64,000 nucleotides of DNA from Lentzea aerocolonigenes (lineage in GTDB: Bacteria > Actinomycetota > Actinomycetes > Mycobacteriales > Pseudonocardiaceae), in assembly GCF_000974445.1 (NCBI RefSeq), contig NZ_BBOJ01000025.1, forward strand, positions 1-64,000, given 5' to 3'. Made by a program: the position numbers and the translations under genes. The notes beneath the pieces were generated by a model. It ran no database searches. It was not told the DNA's origin and saw only the letters and a list, made by a program, of their open reading frames with translations. Shown one piece after another: positions 48,187-55,433 of the stretch (position 1 is the first letter of the stretch; every line of letters starts with the position of its first letter).

Positions 48187-49583
48187 CGCTGCTCCTCGTA
48201 GCCGAGCACGGTCATCATCCCGGCTTCGGCGTGGTAGGCGTTGTGGCAGTGGACCATCCACTGGCCGGGGTTGTCCGCGTCGAACTCGCACGCCACGGTC
48301 TGGCCGGGCAACACGATCGCGGTGTCCTTGCGCGGGCCGTTCAGCTGGAAGGTGTGGCCGTGCAGGTGCATCGGGTGCCACATCATCGTGGTGTTGACGA
48401 ACTCCAGGCGCACGCGTTGTCCACTTCGGACTCTCTGCAGACCGTCCGAGCGGCCGTTGACGCCCCACTCGTAGCTCATCATTCCCCCGGTCAGCTCCAG
48501 CCGGTGCACCACGTCCGGTGTCCTCGACGGCAACGGCACCGTCGCCTTGAGCTCGTCGTACGCCACGACCTTGCCGCGCAGTTCGTCCGGCCGCACGTCG
48601 GGCCCCGGCGCGGTGCCCGCCCCGGTGCGCACGAGGGCCAAACCTGCGCCGCTCTTGCCTTCCGCGACGGCCACGAGCGGAAAGGCACCATCGGCCAGCG
48701 TGACCAGCACGTCGTAGCGCTCGCCCATGCCGATGACCAGAGCGTCGGTGTCCACCGGGACGACGGGGACGCCGTCGGTGTGCGTCACCGTCATGCGGTG
48801 CGTGCCGAGCGCGACGCGATAGGCGGTGTCCGCGCCCGCGTTGATGAACCGGATCCGGACGCGTTGCCCGGGTTTCGCGGCGAAGGTGAGGGGCGCAGCC
48901 GCCAGCCGGCCGTTGACCAGGTGGTGCGGGTGAGCGACGTCGCCGCCGAGCACAGCCGCGCCGTGCATCATGTGACCGCTGCGCCTGCGCAAGCCGGCGA
49001 GCACCTGGTCGGGATCGGTGCCCGTGCCGTCGAGCCAGTCGTCCAGCACGACCACCCACTCGGCGTCGTACGCACCGGGTTCGGCCGGATCCTCCACGAT
49101 CAACGGGGCGTAGAGGCCGCGGTCGAGCTGGGTACCGGTGTGCGGGTGGAACCAGTACGTGCCCGGAGTCGGCGCGACGAACCGGTAGGTGAAGTCCTCT
49201 CCTGGTCTGATCGCGGCCTGGGTGAGCGGAGGCACGCCGTCCATGTCGTTGCGCAACGCCGGACCGTGCCAGTGCACCGACGTGTCCGCGGGCAGCCGGT
49301 TCACCACCTTCGCCTCGATCAGGTCCCCGGCACCGACGCGGATCTCCCGACCGGGCAGCACCCCGTCGTAGGTCCAGGTGTGTACCACCTGGCCACCCAG
49401 GTCGATCTCACCTTCGGCCGCGGTCAGCGTGACCACGCGGGTGCGGCCGGTGCCTCCGCGGGCCGCCTCGGCTCGGTTCACCGCCGGGTCGGTAGGAAGG
49501 ACCAGCGGGTTCTCGGCGGCGGTGCAGCCGGCGAGGCCGAGAACGGTCGCGCCGAGAAAAGCCCGGCGGGTGAAGGAGCTCAT
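48183..49583 (-). CDS. Multicopper oxidase, Tat-exported lipoprotein
   Basis: 466 residues. Tat/lipoprotein signal SFTRRAFLGATVLGLAGC with lipobox Cys at about 20. Three cupredoxin-type regions with the four copper motifs: HWHG, HPHTG, HPMHLHGH and HCHNAYHAEAGM (T1 Cys-His plus Met axial ligand), so the trinuclear and T1 sites look complete. It oxidises Cu(I) or phenolic substrates outside the membrane, a usual copper-tolerance role. ATG 49583 overlaps the permease stop, and its own stop overlaps the P1B ATPase start. No Met-rich insert like that in CueO is present. Confidence 0.93.
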   Translation of the reverse strand: MSSFTRRAFLGATVLGLAGCTAAENPLVLPTDPAVNRAEAARGGTGRTRVVTLTAAEGEIDLGGQVVHTWTYDGVLPGREIRVGAGDLIEAKVVNRLPADTSVHWHGPALRNDMDGVPPLTQAAIRPGEDFTYRFVAPTPGTYWFHPHTGTQLDRGLYAPLIVEDPAEPGAYDAEWVVVLDDWLDGTGTDPDQVLAGLRRRSGHMMHGAAVLGGDVAHPHHLVNGRLAAAPLTFAAKPGQRVRIRFINAGADTAYRVALGTHRMTVTHTDGVPVVPVDTDALVIGMGERYDVLVTLADGAFPLVAVAEGKSGAGLALVRTGAGTAPGPDVRPDELRGKVVAYDELKATVPLPSRTPDVVHRLELTGGMMSYEWGVNGRSDGLQRVRSGQRVRLEFVNTTMMWHPMHLHGHTFQLNGPRKDTAIVLPGQTVACEFDADNPGQWMVHCHNAYHAEAGMMTVLGYEEQR

Positions 49584-51043
49584 GCGGTCGCCTTCCGGAA
49601 CAGCCAGGTCGCCAGCACGCCGAGTCCGAGCAGCCAGCCCAGCCCCAGCAGCAACGCCCCGGTTTCGTCGAAACTCGTGGTCAGCCCGCCGTCGAGCAAC
49701 ACGCGGTCAGCGCCGTAGCCCGGCAGGAACCGTGCCCAGTCCGGTGGTTGCGCCCGCAGCATCGGGCTCTGCGCGATGCCGATGTCGAGGAACGGCACCA
49801 GAAACGCGATCAGCACTCCGGACACGCGACCGAAGACCGGTCCGATGCAGACCCCGATCAGCGCGTAGATCGCCGCGAGCAACACGTTGCCGCCCGCGTA
49901 GACCGGCCACTGCTCCGCGTCGAACACGGTGGCGGTGACGAGCAGCGACGCCGCGGTCACGAGCAGGACGGCGCAGCCGATCACACCCAGGCGCGCGGTG
50001 AGCAGTGTGGGCGTGCGGAAGCCGGCGAGGGTGAGGCGCTGGTCGCCCGCACGGGCGTCGAGGACGATGAACAGTCCGGCGAGCGCGGCCAGTGAGGCGA
50101 TGGCGATCGGGGTCATCGTGCCGGCGTGCATGTCGGGCAGCCAGAACGAGAGCGGGCGCCGCACACCGTCATCCACCAGGGACAGCACCATGGTGTCGTC
50201 AGGTGTGATCACCTTCGACAGCCAGATGAACACGATCGGCACCGCGACGAGCAGGAACCACAACACCGGGTTGCGCCGGTAGTCGCGCAGTCCCATGCGC
50301 AACGCGGTGATGAACTGCGCCGCCCGCACTCGACGTCGGCGGGCAACTCTCGTGGTCGCCGTGACCACCAGACACGCGAACACCAACGCGCCGGCCGTCC
50401 ACACGAGCGCCCAGCCGAGGTCGCCCACCTGGCCACCGTGCCGGGACGGCAGGTCGACCATCCACAACGTGACGAAGTGGGTCGGCAGCCAGCGCGTCGC
50501 GAGCCGGTCCGGTGAGCCGAGCGCGGGGCCGAAGAACACGTCGAGGATCCAGACGAACAGGATCAGCACCGTGCCGTTGACGGGGTTGCGCACCAGCACA
50601 CCGGTGACCGCGCCGATCGCCAGGTAGATCACGGCGAACATCAGCGTCCCGGCGGCGACCCGCCCCGGCTGGTCGATCCCGGTCCTGGCGGCGAGCGCGG
50701 CCAGTGCGGCGGCGGAGGCCAGCACGGCGAGCGCCAGACCGGTCGTGACCCGTGCGGCGACCAGTCGTGCGGCAGGCATCCCCGCGAGCACGAGCCTGCG
50801 GTCCGCGGCCCTGGCCGCCCGCAGCTGGAAGTACAGCGCGATGCCTGCCAGGAAGCCCGCCGCCCATCCCGCGGCGGCGGTCTCCACCGAGGGCCCGGTC
50901 CCGCCGAGCAGCTTGGCGGCCTCCGCCATCGACCCGGCCGCGACCACGACGAACACCACCGGCACCAGCACGAGCACCAGCGGGTTGACCGGGTTGCGGG
51001 CGTAGTCGGCCAGGAAGCGGCGGACGAACAGCAGCGTGGTCAT
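49580..51043 (-). CDS. ABC transporter permease, duplicated two-half protein
   Basis: 487 residues, about 12 membrane helices. Two homologous halves (about 1-240 and 245-487), each beginning with an amphipathic stretch followed by DYxRNP (LADYARNPVNPLVLVLVP and GLRDYRRNPVLWFLLVAVP), so it is an internally duplicated ABC2-type permease able to work as a single pseudo-dimer. It pairs with the ATPase encoded just upstream (4-bp overlap). The architecture resembles NosY/CcmB-type permeases of copper loci. The substrate is unknown. Confidence 0.88.
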   Translation of the reverse strand: MTTLLFVRRFLADYARNPVNPLVLVLVPVVFVVVAAGSMAEAAKLLGGTGPSVETAAAGWAAGFLAGIALYFQLRAARAADRRLVLAGMPAARLVAARVTTGLALAVLASAAALAALAARTGIDQPGRVAAGTLMFAVIYLAIGAVTGVLVRNPVNGTVLILFVWILDVFFGPALGSPDRLATRWLPTHFVTLWMVDLPSRHGGQVGDLGWALVWTAGALVFACLVVTATTRVARRRRVRAAQFITALRMGLRDYRRNPVLWFLLVAVPIVFIWLSKVITPDDTMVLSLVDDGVRRPLSFWLPDMHAGTMTPIAIASLAALAGLFIVLDARAGDQRLTLAGFRTPTLLTARLGVIGCAVLLVTAASLLVTATVFDAEQWPVYAGGNVLLAAIYALIGVCIGPVFGRVSGVLIAFLVPFLDIGIAQSPMLRAQPPDWARFLPGYGADRVLLDGGLTTSFDETGALLLGLGWLLGLGVLATWLFRKATA

Positions 51044-51681
51044 GTCCGGCCGTCCCGCAGGTGCACGATGCGGTCGAAACGCTCCTCGTCGGCGACGAAG
51101 TGGCTGATGATCAGCACCGAGCGGCCCTGCTCACGACGACGTGCGACCAGGTCCCAGAACCTCAGGTAGGTGTCCCAGTCGAACCCGGCGTAGGGCTCGT
51201 CCAGCAGCAGCACGTCGGGGTCGGCGAGCAGCGCGAGTCCCAGGTTCAGCTTTGCCAGCGTGCCACCGGAGAGCTGATCCGCACGGGTGGACGCGTAGCG
51301 CTCGAAGCCGAGTGCCGCGTAGAGCTCACGCCGCGACCGGCGCTCGGCCTCCGGGCTCATCCGGTAGGCCCTGCCGAACAGCTCGAAGTGTTCGTCGCAG
51401 GTGAGCCGCTCGTAGTACACCGGCTCCTGCGGGCAGTACCCGAGCCGTCCGGTGATCGACACCGTTCCCGCGTCCGGCCTCAGGGCACCGACGAGGATCT
51501 TCATCAGCGTCGACTTGCCAGAGCCGTTCTCCCCGACCAGGCCGACGACCTCACCGGGCAGCAGCGTGATGTCCGCGCCGCGCAACACGTTCTGGCGGTG
51601 TCGCAACCCGTGCCGGTAGCTCTTCTCGATGCCGCTCGCCTCCAGCACGGCGGTTCGCACCGGTTGTGCGGTGGTGGTCAT
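51040..51681 (-). CDS. ABC transporter ATP-binding protein
   Basis: 213 residues from ATG 51681, which overlaps the upstream stop (ATGA). Complete nucleotide-binding domain: Walker A GENGSGKST, Q-loop GYCPQEPVYYERLT, signature LSGGTLAKLNLGLALL, Walker B VLLLDEPYAGFD, H-loop LIISHF. Short single-domain ATPase that energises the adjacent duplicated permease. In other copper loci such pairs are NosF/NosY-like. Confidence 0.9.
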   Translation of the reverse strand: MTTTAQPVRTAVLEASGIEKSYRHGLRHRQNVLRGADITLLPGEVVGLVGENGSGKSTLMKILVGALRPDAGTVSITGRLGYCPQEPVYYERLTCDEHFELFGRAYRMSPEAERRSRRELYAALGFERYASTRADQLSGGTLAKLNLGLALLADPDVLLLDEPYAGFDWDTYLRFWDLVARRREQGRSVLIISHFVADEERFDRIVHLRDGRT

Positions 51682-52115
51682 GGCGCGCTCCAGCTGCCGA
51701 CAGCGTCCTGGGGAAGTCCGGTGATGCGCAGCTCCACGGCCGCTCCGGCGGGGACAGGCGTGGCGAAGCTGAGCGTGCCCTCGCGGTGGTGGCCGCCGGG
51801 GCTCTGCCCGTCCCAGCGGGCTCCGTTCACGCTCGTTCCGTTGACGGTCAGCCGAGCCGTGGTGGCCGGGTCGAGGCCGAGGTCCACGGTGTGGGTGTCG
51901 AACTTGATCCTGAACGTGGCGCCGGAGCCGTCCAGCGTCAGCGCGGTCATGGCGACCTCGACCCCGCCGGCCTGGACGGTCCGGCTGCCCAGCTCTGCCC
52001 GACTTGGTTCGGGGCGGGTGAGGAACCAGGCCACCACTCCGAGCACGACCAGCGCGACCGCGACGACAACGGCGACTCCGCGCCACGACGTGGTGATGTG
52101 CACCATTCCGCTCAC
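51678..52115 (-). CDS. Membrane-anchored beta-rich protein, function unknown
   Basis: 145 residues from GTG 52115, overlapping the stop of the upstream gene (GTGA). One N-terminal helix (GVAVVVAVALVVLGVVAWFL, about 13-32), then an extracellular domain about 45-145 of predicted beta strands (VEVAMTALTLDGSGATFRIKFDTHTVDLGLD). It has no Cys and few Met or His (HHREG), so not an obvious metal chaperone. Position between the membrane protein and ABC ATPase genes suggests an accessory subunit of the exporter. Confidence 0.75.
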   Translation of the reverse strand: MSGMVHITTSWRGVAVVVAVALVVLGVVAWFLTRPEPSRAELGSRTVQAGGVEVAMTALTLDGSGATFRIKFDTHTVDLGLDPATTARLTVNGTSVNGARWDGQSPGGHHREGTLSFATPVPAGAAVELRITGLPQDAVGSWSAP

Positions 52116-52549
52116 CGTCCAACTGGGACTGACGTGCGGCGCAGCCTGCGCGCCGCGAGGAACACACCGAGCGCGTTGATCGCGATTCCGATCGCCATGA
52201 TCGGAATCCGGTACTCGGTCAGGAACACCGCGGCGCCGGACGCACCGATGATCGGCGCGAGGTCCGCGACGTGGTGGGCACAGCAGGCGATCATGCCGAC
52301 GGCCGAGGCGCCCGCTCCGCCGCCGGTCGCGGCGCGCACGTCCGCGTGCAGTCGCTCACGCCGCCGCAACTCGGTGAACAGCCCGATCTGGGTGCCGAAC
52401 CCGGTCAGGATCAGCAGCAGCCACGGCCAGTCGTCGAGGGTCTGCTGCCCCAGGTGCGCGAGACCGCCCGCGTAGCCGACGACCAACGCGTAGAACAACG
52501 CCAGGCCAGCGGCTCCGAGGATCCCGGCACGGATCGCTTTCGTGTTCAT
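52112..52549 (-). CDS. Four-helix membrane protein with CCAHH motif
   Basis: 145 residues from ATG 52549, four predicted membrane helices (about 8-28, 42-62, 83-105 and 113-132). The motif GMIACCAHHVADLAPIIGASG puts Cys-Cys-x-His-His at the start of the third helix, a likely metal site and reminiscent of copper-locus membrane proteins. A charged loop ELRRRERLHADVR precedes it. Family name not certain. Coupled by 4-bp overlaps on both sides in the copper operon. Confidence 0.8.
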   Translation of the reverse strand: MNTKAIRAGILGAAGLALFYALVVGYAGGLAHLGQQTLDDWPWLLLILTGFGTQIGLFTELRRRERLHADVRAATGGGAGASAVGMIACCAHHVADLAPIIGASGAAVFLTEYRIPIMAIGIAINALGVFLAARRLRRTSVPVGR

Positions 52550-53205
52550 CGCCGGCTCCGGGCACGTACAGCCGGAACTGCGCGCAAGCGGGGCAGGAAG
52601 GCCGGGGTCCGTTCGGCGTACGCGGACCACTCCTCGCCGAACCGTTGTGCGACCTCACGTTCCTCGCTTCGTGCAAGCCTCGCGTACACCACGACCAGGA
52701 CGGGGAACATGATCAGCGTGGGGATCGTCGGCCACTGCAACAGGAAGCCGATCATCACCAGCAGGAACCCGTCGTACTGCGGGTGCCGCACCCGCGCGTA
52801 GGGCCCTGCCGTAGCCAGCCGGTCTTCCTTGGCGGCTTCGTGCAGCCGGGCCCATGCGGCGGAGATCAGCCAGAACCCTCCGGCGATCGCGACATAACTG
52901 GCCAGGTGAAAGGGACTCAGGTGCGGGTCACCGGTCCAGCCCGTGAGGTCGTTCCACAGATGCCCGCCCGCGTGGGTGTCCTTCAGCAGCGGGAACCGCG
53001 ACCCCAGCCACGACCCGAGCAGGTAGATCGTCAGCGGGATGCCGTACATCTCGGTGAACAGGGCCACGAGGAACGCGGTGAACGCGCCCATCGCCCGCCA
53101 GTCCCGCTTGGTGCGCGGCCGGAAGAAGCTCGTCGCGAACATCACGAACAACGCGATGTTCAGGATCACGAGCGGCCACAGCCCGTAGGCGGCGTCAGCC
53201 ATCAC
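52546..53205 (-). CDS. Isoprenylcysteine carboxyl methyltransferase-like membrane protein
   Basis: 219 residues with about five membrane helices. The C-terminal half carries the ICMT/phospholipid-methyltransferase signature GPYARVRHPQYDGFLLVMIGFLLQWPT and later RSEEREVAQRFGEEWSAYAERTPAFLP, the SAM-binding region. The N-terminal half has an extra pair of helices. Bacterial members lack prenylated protein targets, and their substrate is unknown; they recur in copper and heavy-metal loci. The start is GTG 53205 (overlapping the DUF2933 stop) or ATG 53202. Confidence 0.85.
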   Translation of the reverse strand: MMADAAYGLWPLVILNIALFVMFATSFFRPRTKRDWRAMGAFTAFLVALFTEMYGIPLTIYLLGSWLGSRFPLLKDTHAGGHLWNDLTGWTGDPHLSPFHLASYVAIAGGFWLISAAWARLHEAAKEDRLATAGPYARVRHPQYDGFLLVMIGFLLQWPTIPTLIMFPVLVVVYARLARSEEREVAQRFGEEWSAYAERTPAFLPRLRAVPAVRARSRR

Positions 53206-53414
53206 GACCCGCCGGTGGTGTGGTGTTGATCGTGGTGCTGTTCGTCAGGTCCACCGTGGCCGCCGTGCCCACCCATCATGAACATCATCATCAGCGGGCA
53301 GGCCAGCACCAACAGACCAAACAGCATCGTCTGAAGGGGCACGCCTGCGAAGGCGAGACCGACGATCAGGATCGCCAGGGCGATCGCGTACAGGCCCAGT
53401 TGCTTGCGCTTCAC
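53202..53414 (-). CDS. DUF2933-family small membrane protein
   Basis: 70 residues from GTG 53414 with GAGGAGG five bases upstream. Two short hydrophobic helices, then the family hallmark LVLACPLMMMFMMGGHGGHGG and a His-rich tail DEQHHDQHH that could bind copper or other soft metals. First gene of the eight-gene overlapping copper operon, so its own ribosome-binding site probably sets initiation for the whole chain. Confidence 0.88.
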   Translation of the reverse strand: MKRKQLGLYAIALAILIVGLAFAGVPLQTMLFGLLVLACPLMMMFMMGGHGGHGGPDEQHHDQHHTTGGS

Positions 53415-53509
53415 GGCGTCCTCCTCATCCTCGACTGCTTCGAGAATCGCCGCCCGGAAAGCGGGTCAGCAGGGCAGCTCGTCGCCAGCACGGAAATCCG
53501 AAGGTCCCC

Positions 53510-53523
53510 GTCCCGAACGGGAC
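53510..53523. promoter_or_regulatory. Dyad upstream of the copper operon
   Basis: GTCCCG-AA-CGGGAC lies about 96 bp upstream of the DUF2933 start, and a second dyad TTAGG...CCTAA spans 53553-53576. Either may be the operator or part of the promoter. Neither matches CsoR or TetR sites elsewhere in the window. Confidence 0.35.
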
Positions 53524-53599
53524 TAAGTCCCTGCCCAAACCTACGACGGATCTTAGGAGGTTTTCTAGCAGCCTAAAGGCATCGCTCGACCGGGAGCGG

Positions 53600-54178
53600 T
53601 CAGTCAGCCGGACGGAGCCCTGCTAGGGTGACAGCGACGAGCCGGCGCACGGCGTCCTCGGAGGAAAGATTGCCCGCCGCCGTGAGCGCGTGGACGCAGA
53701 AGGCCGCGAGCTCACCGGGCTCGACGTCGTCGCGAACCTCTCCCACCCGCGCGGCGTCGGCCACGAGGTCACGGATCACGTCCTGGACTTGCGCCTGAGC
53801 GCCGGCGACCTGCTCGTCCCGGTGCAGGACGGCTGCGAGATCGGCGTCGAAGTGCCCGCGCGACCGGCGCGAGATGTCCGCGAACGCCTCGAGCACCGCC
53901 TCCAGCCGTTCGCCAGGATCGGTCACGCGGTCGCGAACCGCGATCAGGTGCGCGATCAGGTGCGCGATCTGCTCGCCGTGCCACGCGCGCAGGATCGACT
54001 CGACGTCCTGGAAGTACTTGTAGAGGGTCGCGCGGCCGATGCCGGTTTGCTCCGCGATCTGCGACATCGTCACGTTGAGCAGTCCGCGCTCGGCGACCAA
54101 CGCCGCGGTGGTGTTCAGGATTGCGTGCCGCACCTCCCGGCGGTGCGTCTCGATCGTCTCGTTCCACAGCTTCGGCAC
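53600..54178 (-). CDS. TetR-family transcriptional regulator
   Basis: 192 residues from GTG 54178 (AGGATG upstream). N-terminal helix-turn-helix about 15-60: HAILNTTAALVAERGLLNVTMSQIAEQTGIGRATLYKYFQDVE. Ligand domain of ordinary length (FADISRRSRGHFDADLAAV). It is upstream of the copper operon on the same strand and divergent from the two-gene membrane unit at 54246, with a clear dyad between. It most likely represses itself and the divergent genes; read-through into the copper operon across 185 bp is possible. Confidence 0.9.
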   Translation of the reverse strand: MPKLWNETIETHRREVRHAILNTTAALVAERGLLNVTMSQIAEQTGIGRATLYKYFQDVESILRAWHGEQIAHLIAHLIAVRDRVTDPGERLEAVLEAFADISRRSRGHFDADLAAVLHRDEQVAGAQAQVQDVIRDLVADAARVGEVRDDVEPGELAAFCVHALTAAGNLSSEDAVRRLVAVTLAGLRPAD

Positions 54179-54197
54179 AACGACATCCTACGGGACC

Positions 54198-54231
54198 GAG
54201 ACACTATGTATTGAAAAAGACACAGTGTCTC
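54198..54231. promoter_or_regulatory. TetR operator region with nested dyads
   Basis: Half sites GAGACACT and AGTGTCTC frame 34 bp between the divergent TetR gene and the 38-residue peptide gene. Inside lies the perfect 11-bp palindrome GACACAGTGTC (54219-54229). Placement 15 bp before the downstream ATG suits direct repression. Confidence 0.6.
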
Positions 54232-54245
54232 GTAAACTGTCCTGC

Positions 54246-54362
54246 ATGGCTGACACACCCCGCTGGGCGAAGATCATGTGGATCGTCGTGGCCGTCGTCG
54301 TCGCGCTGGTCGTCGTGGTGCTGCTGCTCCCGATCGAGCACGGCCCTGGAATGCACCGATGA
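54246..54362 (+). CDS. 38-residue single-helix membrane peptide
   Basis: ATG 54246 to TGA 54362. A short polar start (MADTPRWAKIM), one strongly hydrophobic helix WIVVAVVVALVVVVLLLP, then EHGPGMHR with His and Met at the outer end. Its stop overlaps the ATG of the next gene (ATGA), so the pair is translationally coupled and under the TetR dyad. Too small for family recognition; coupling and codon bias support a real gene. Confidence 0.65.
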   Translation: MADTPRWAKIMWIVVAVVVALVVVVLLLPIEHGPGMHR

Positions 54363-54844
54363 GGCCACGGGCCCGCAAGGTCGCGCTGACCGCGCACATC
54401 GGCGCTTCGGTCGGCTGGTTCGGCGCGGTGCTGACGTTTCTCGGACTCGCGATCGCAGGTGTCACCGCGCAGGACGATCGGCTGGTGCGCAGCGCATACC
54501 TCGTCGCGGAACCCGTTGTCTGGTACGTGATCGTTCCGTTCGCGGTCGCCTCGCTGCTCACCGGGCTGGTCTCTTCGCTGGGTTCCGCGTGGGGTCTGTT
54601 CCGGCACCACTGGGTGCTTCTCAAGCTGGTTCTCAACGCGTTCGCGACGGCGGTCCTGCTGCTCTACACGCAGACCGTCGGCCACCTCGCGGACATCGCC
54701 GGGGACTCCGCCGCGGACATCGCGCCGCTGCGGTCGCCGACGTTCGTGCTGCACTCCGCCGCGGCGCTCGTCCTGCTGGTCGTGGCTTTGGTGCTCGCCG
54801 TGCACAAGCCACGTGGCGTGACCCGGTTCGGCCGGTCAGCGTGA
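54359..54844 (+). CDS. Four-helix integral membrane protein (DUF2269-like)
   Basis: 161 residues from ATG 54359, overlapping the peptide gene by 4 bp. Four membrane helices about 10-35, 52-78, 85-108 and 135-155; HIGASVGWFGAVLTFLGLAIAG and HHWVLLKLVLNAFATAVLLLYTQTVG resemble DUF2269-type proteins with a conserved His near the first helix. No known activity. Its 3' end overlaps the convergent TetR gene by 9 bp. Confidence 0.75.
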   Translation: MRPRARKVALTAHIGASVGWFGAVLTFLGLAIAGVTAQDDRLVRSAYLVAEPVVWYVIVPFAVASLLTGLVSSLGSAWGLFRHHWVLLKLVLNAFATAVLLLYTQTVGHLADIAGDSAADIAPLRSPTFVLHSAAALVLLVVALVLAVHKPRGVTRFGRSA

Positions 54845-55414
54845 GGCGAGGGCAGGGAGCAGCGTCGCTTCGAGCACACCGGCGGCCTCTTCAGCGGCGA
54901 GGCTGCCCGCGTTCACGTCCTCGGCCGCCGCGTGCAGCAGGCTGTAAACGGTCGTGACCAGCCAGGTCATCGGCAGATCAGACCGGAACACGCCCTCCTG
55001 CTGCCCGCGGACCAGCAGCGACTCGACGTGGTCGACGACCTCGCGATGACGTTGCCTGAGCCGAGTGGCACCGAGCTCGCGCTGGGCCAGGTCGAACAGC
55101 TTGCGGTGCTGGTCCAACTCGTGCCAGGACGACTGCAGGAGCCGTCGCAACGCGTCGGTGGCAGGACCTTCACCGGGAGTCGCCTTCTCGATCACCTCTC
55201 CCGCCGCCGCGATCGCGCGGTCCAGCACGGCTTCCAGCAGGACTTCGCGGGACGGGAAGTGGGCGTAGAGGGTGACGCGGCCGACGCCCGCGGCGCGCGC
55301 GATCGCCGCCATGCTCGCGCTCGGATCCTCGGTGAAGGACACCAGGGCGGCATCGAGGATGGCGGCGATGTTGCGTTCGGCGTCGGCGCGGCGCCGGGTC
55401 TCCGTGGTGGCCAC
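54836..55414 (-). CDS. TetR-family regulator of the adjacent exporter
   Basis: 192 residues from GTG 55414. Helix-turn-helix about 12-55: ERNIAAILDAALVSFTEDPSASMAAIARAAGVGRVTLYAHFPSREVLLEAVL. The effector domain contains SSWHELDQHRKLFDLAQREL. It follows the DHA2 exporter gene by 19 bp on the same strand, so the two form an operon that the TetR protein should repress through the twin 24-bp operators upstream of the exporter. Drug or metabolite inducer unknown. Confidence 0.9.
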   Translation of the reverse strand: MATTETRRRADAERNIAAILDAALVSFTEDPSASMAAIARAAGVGRVTLYAHFPSREVLLEAVLDRAIAAAGEVIEKATPGEGPATDALRRLLQSSWHELDQHRKLFDLAQRELGATRLRQRHREVVDHVESLLVRGQQEGVFRSDLPMTWLVTTVYSLLHAAAEDVNAGSLAAEEAAGVLEATLLPALASR

Positions 55415-55433
55415 GACCGAGAGCCTACGGACC

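Noticed and set aside
45790..48201. 803-codon plus-strand open frame opposite the P1B ATPase
   Set aside because: Antisense shadow of a highly conserved ATPase, with no recognisable domain and no initiation site.
48187..49059. Upstream extension of the P1B ATPase frame over the multicopper oxidase gene
   Set aside because: The oxidase frame is the real one there. The ATPase ATG at 48186 forms the ATGA overlap seen at all other junctions.
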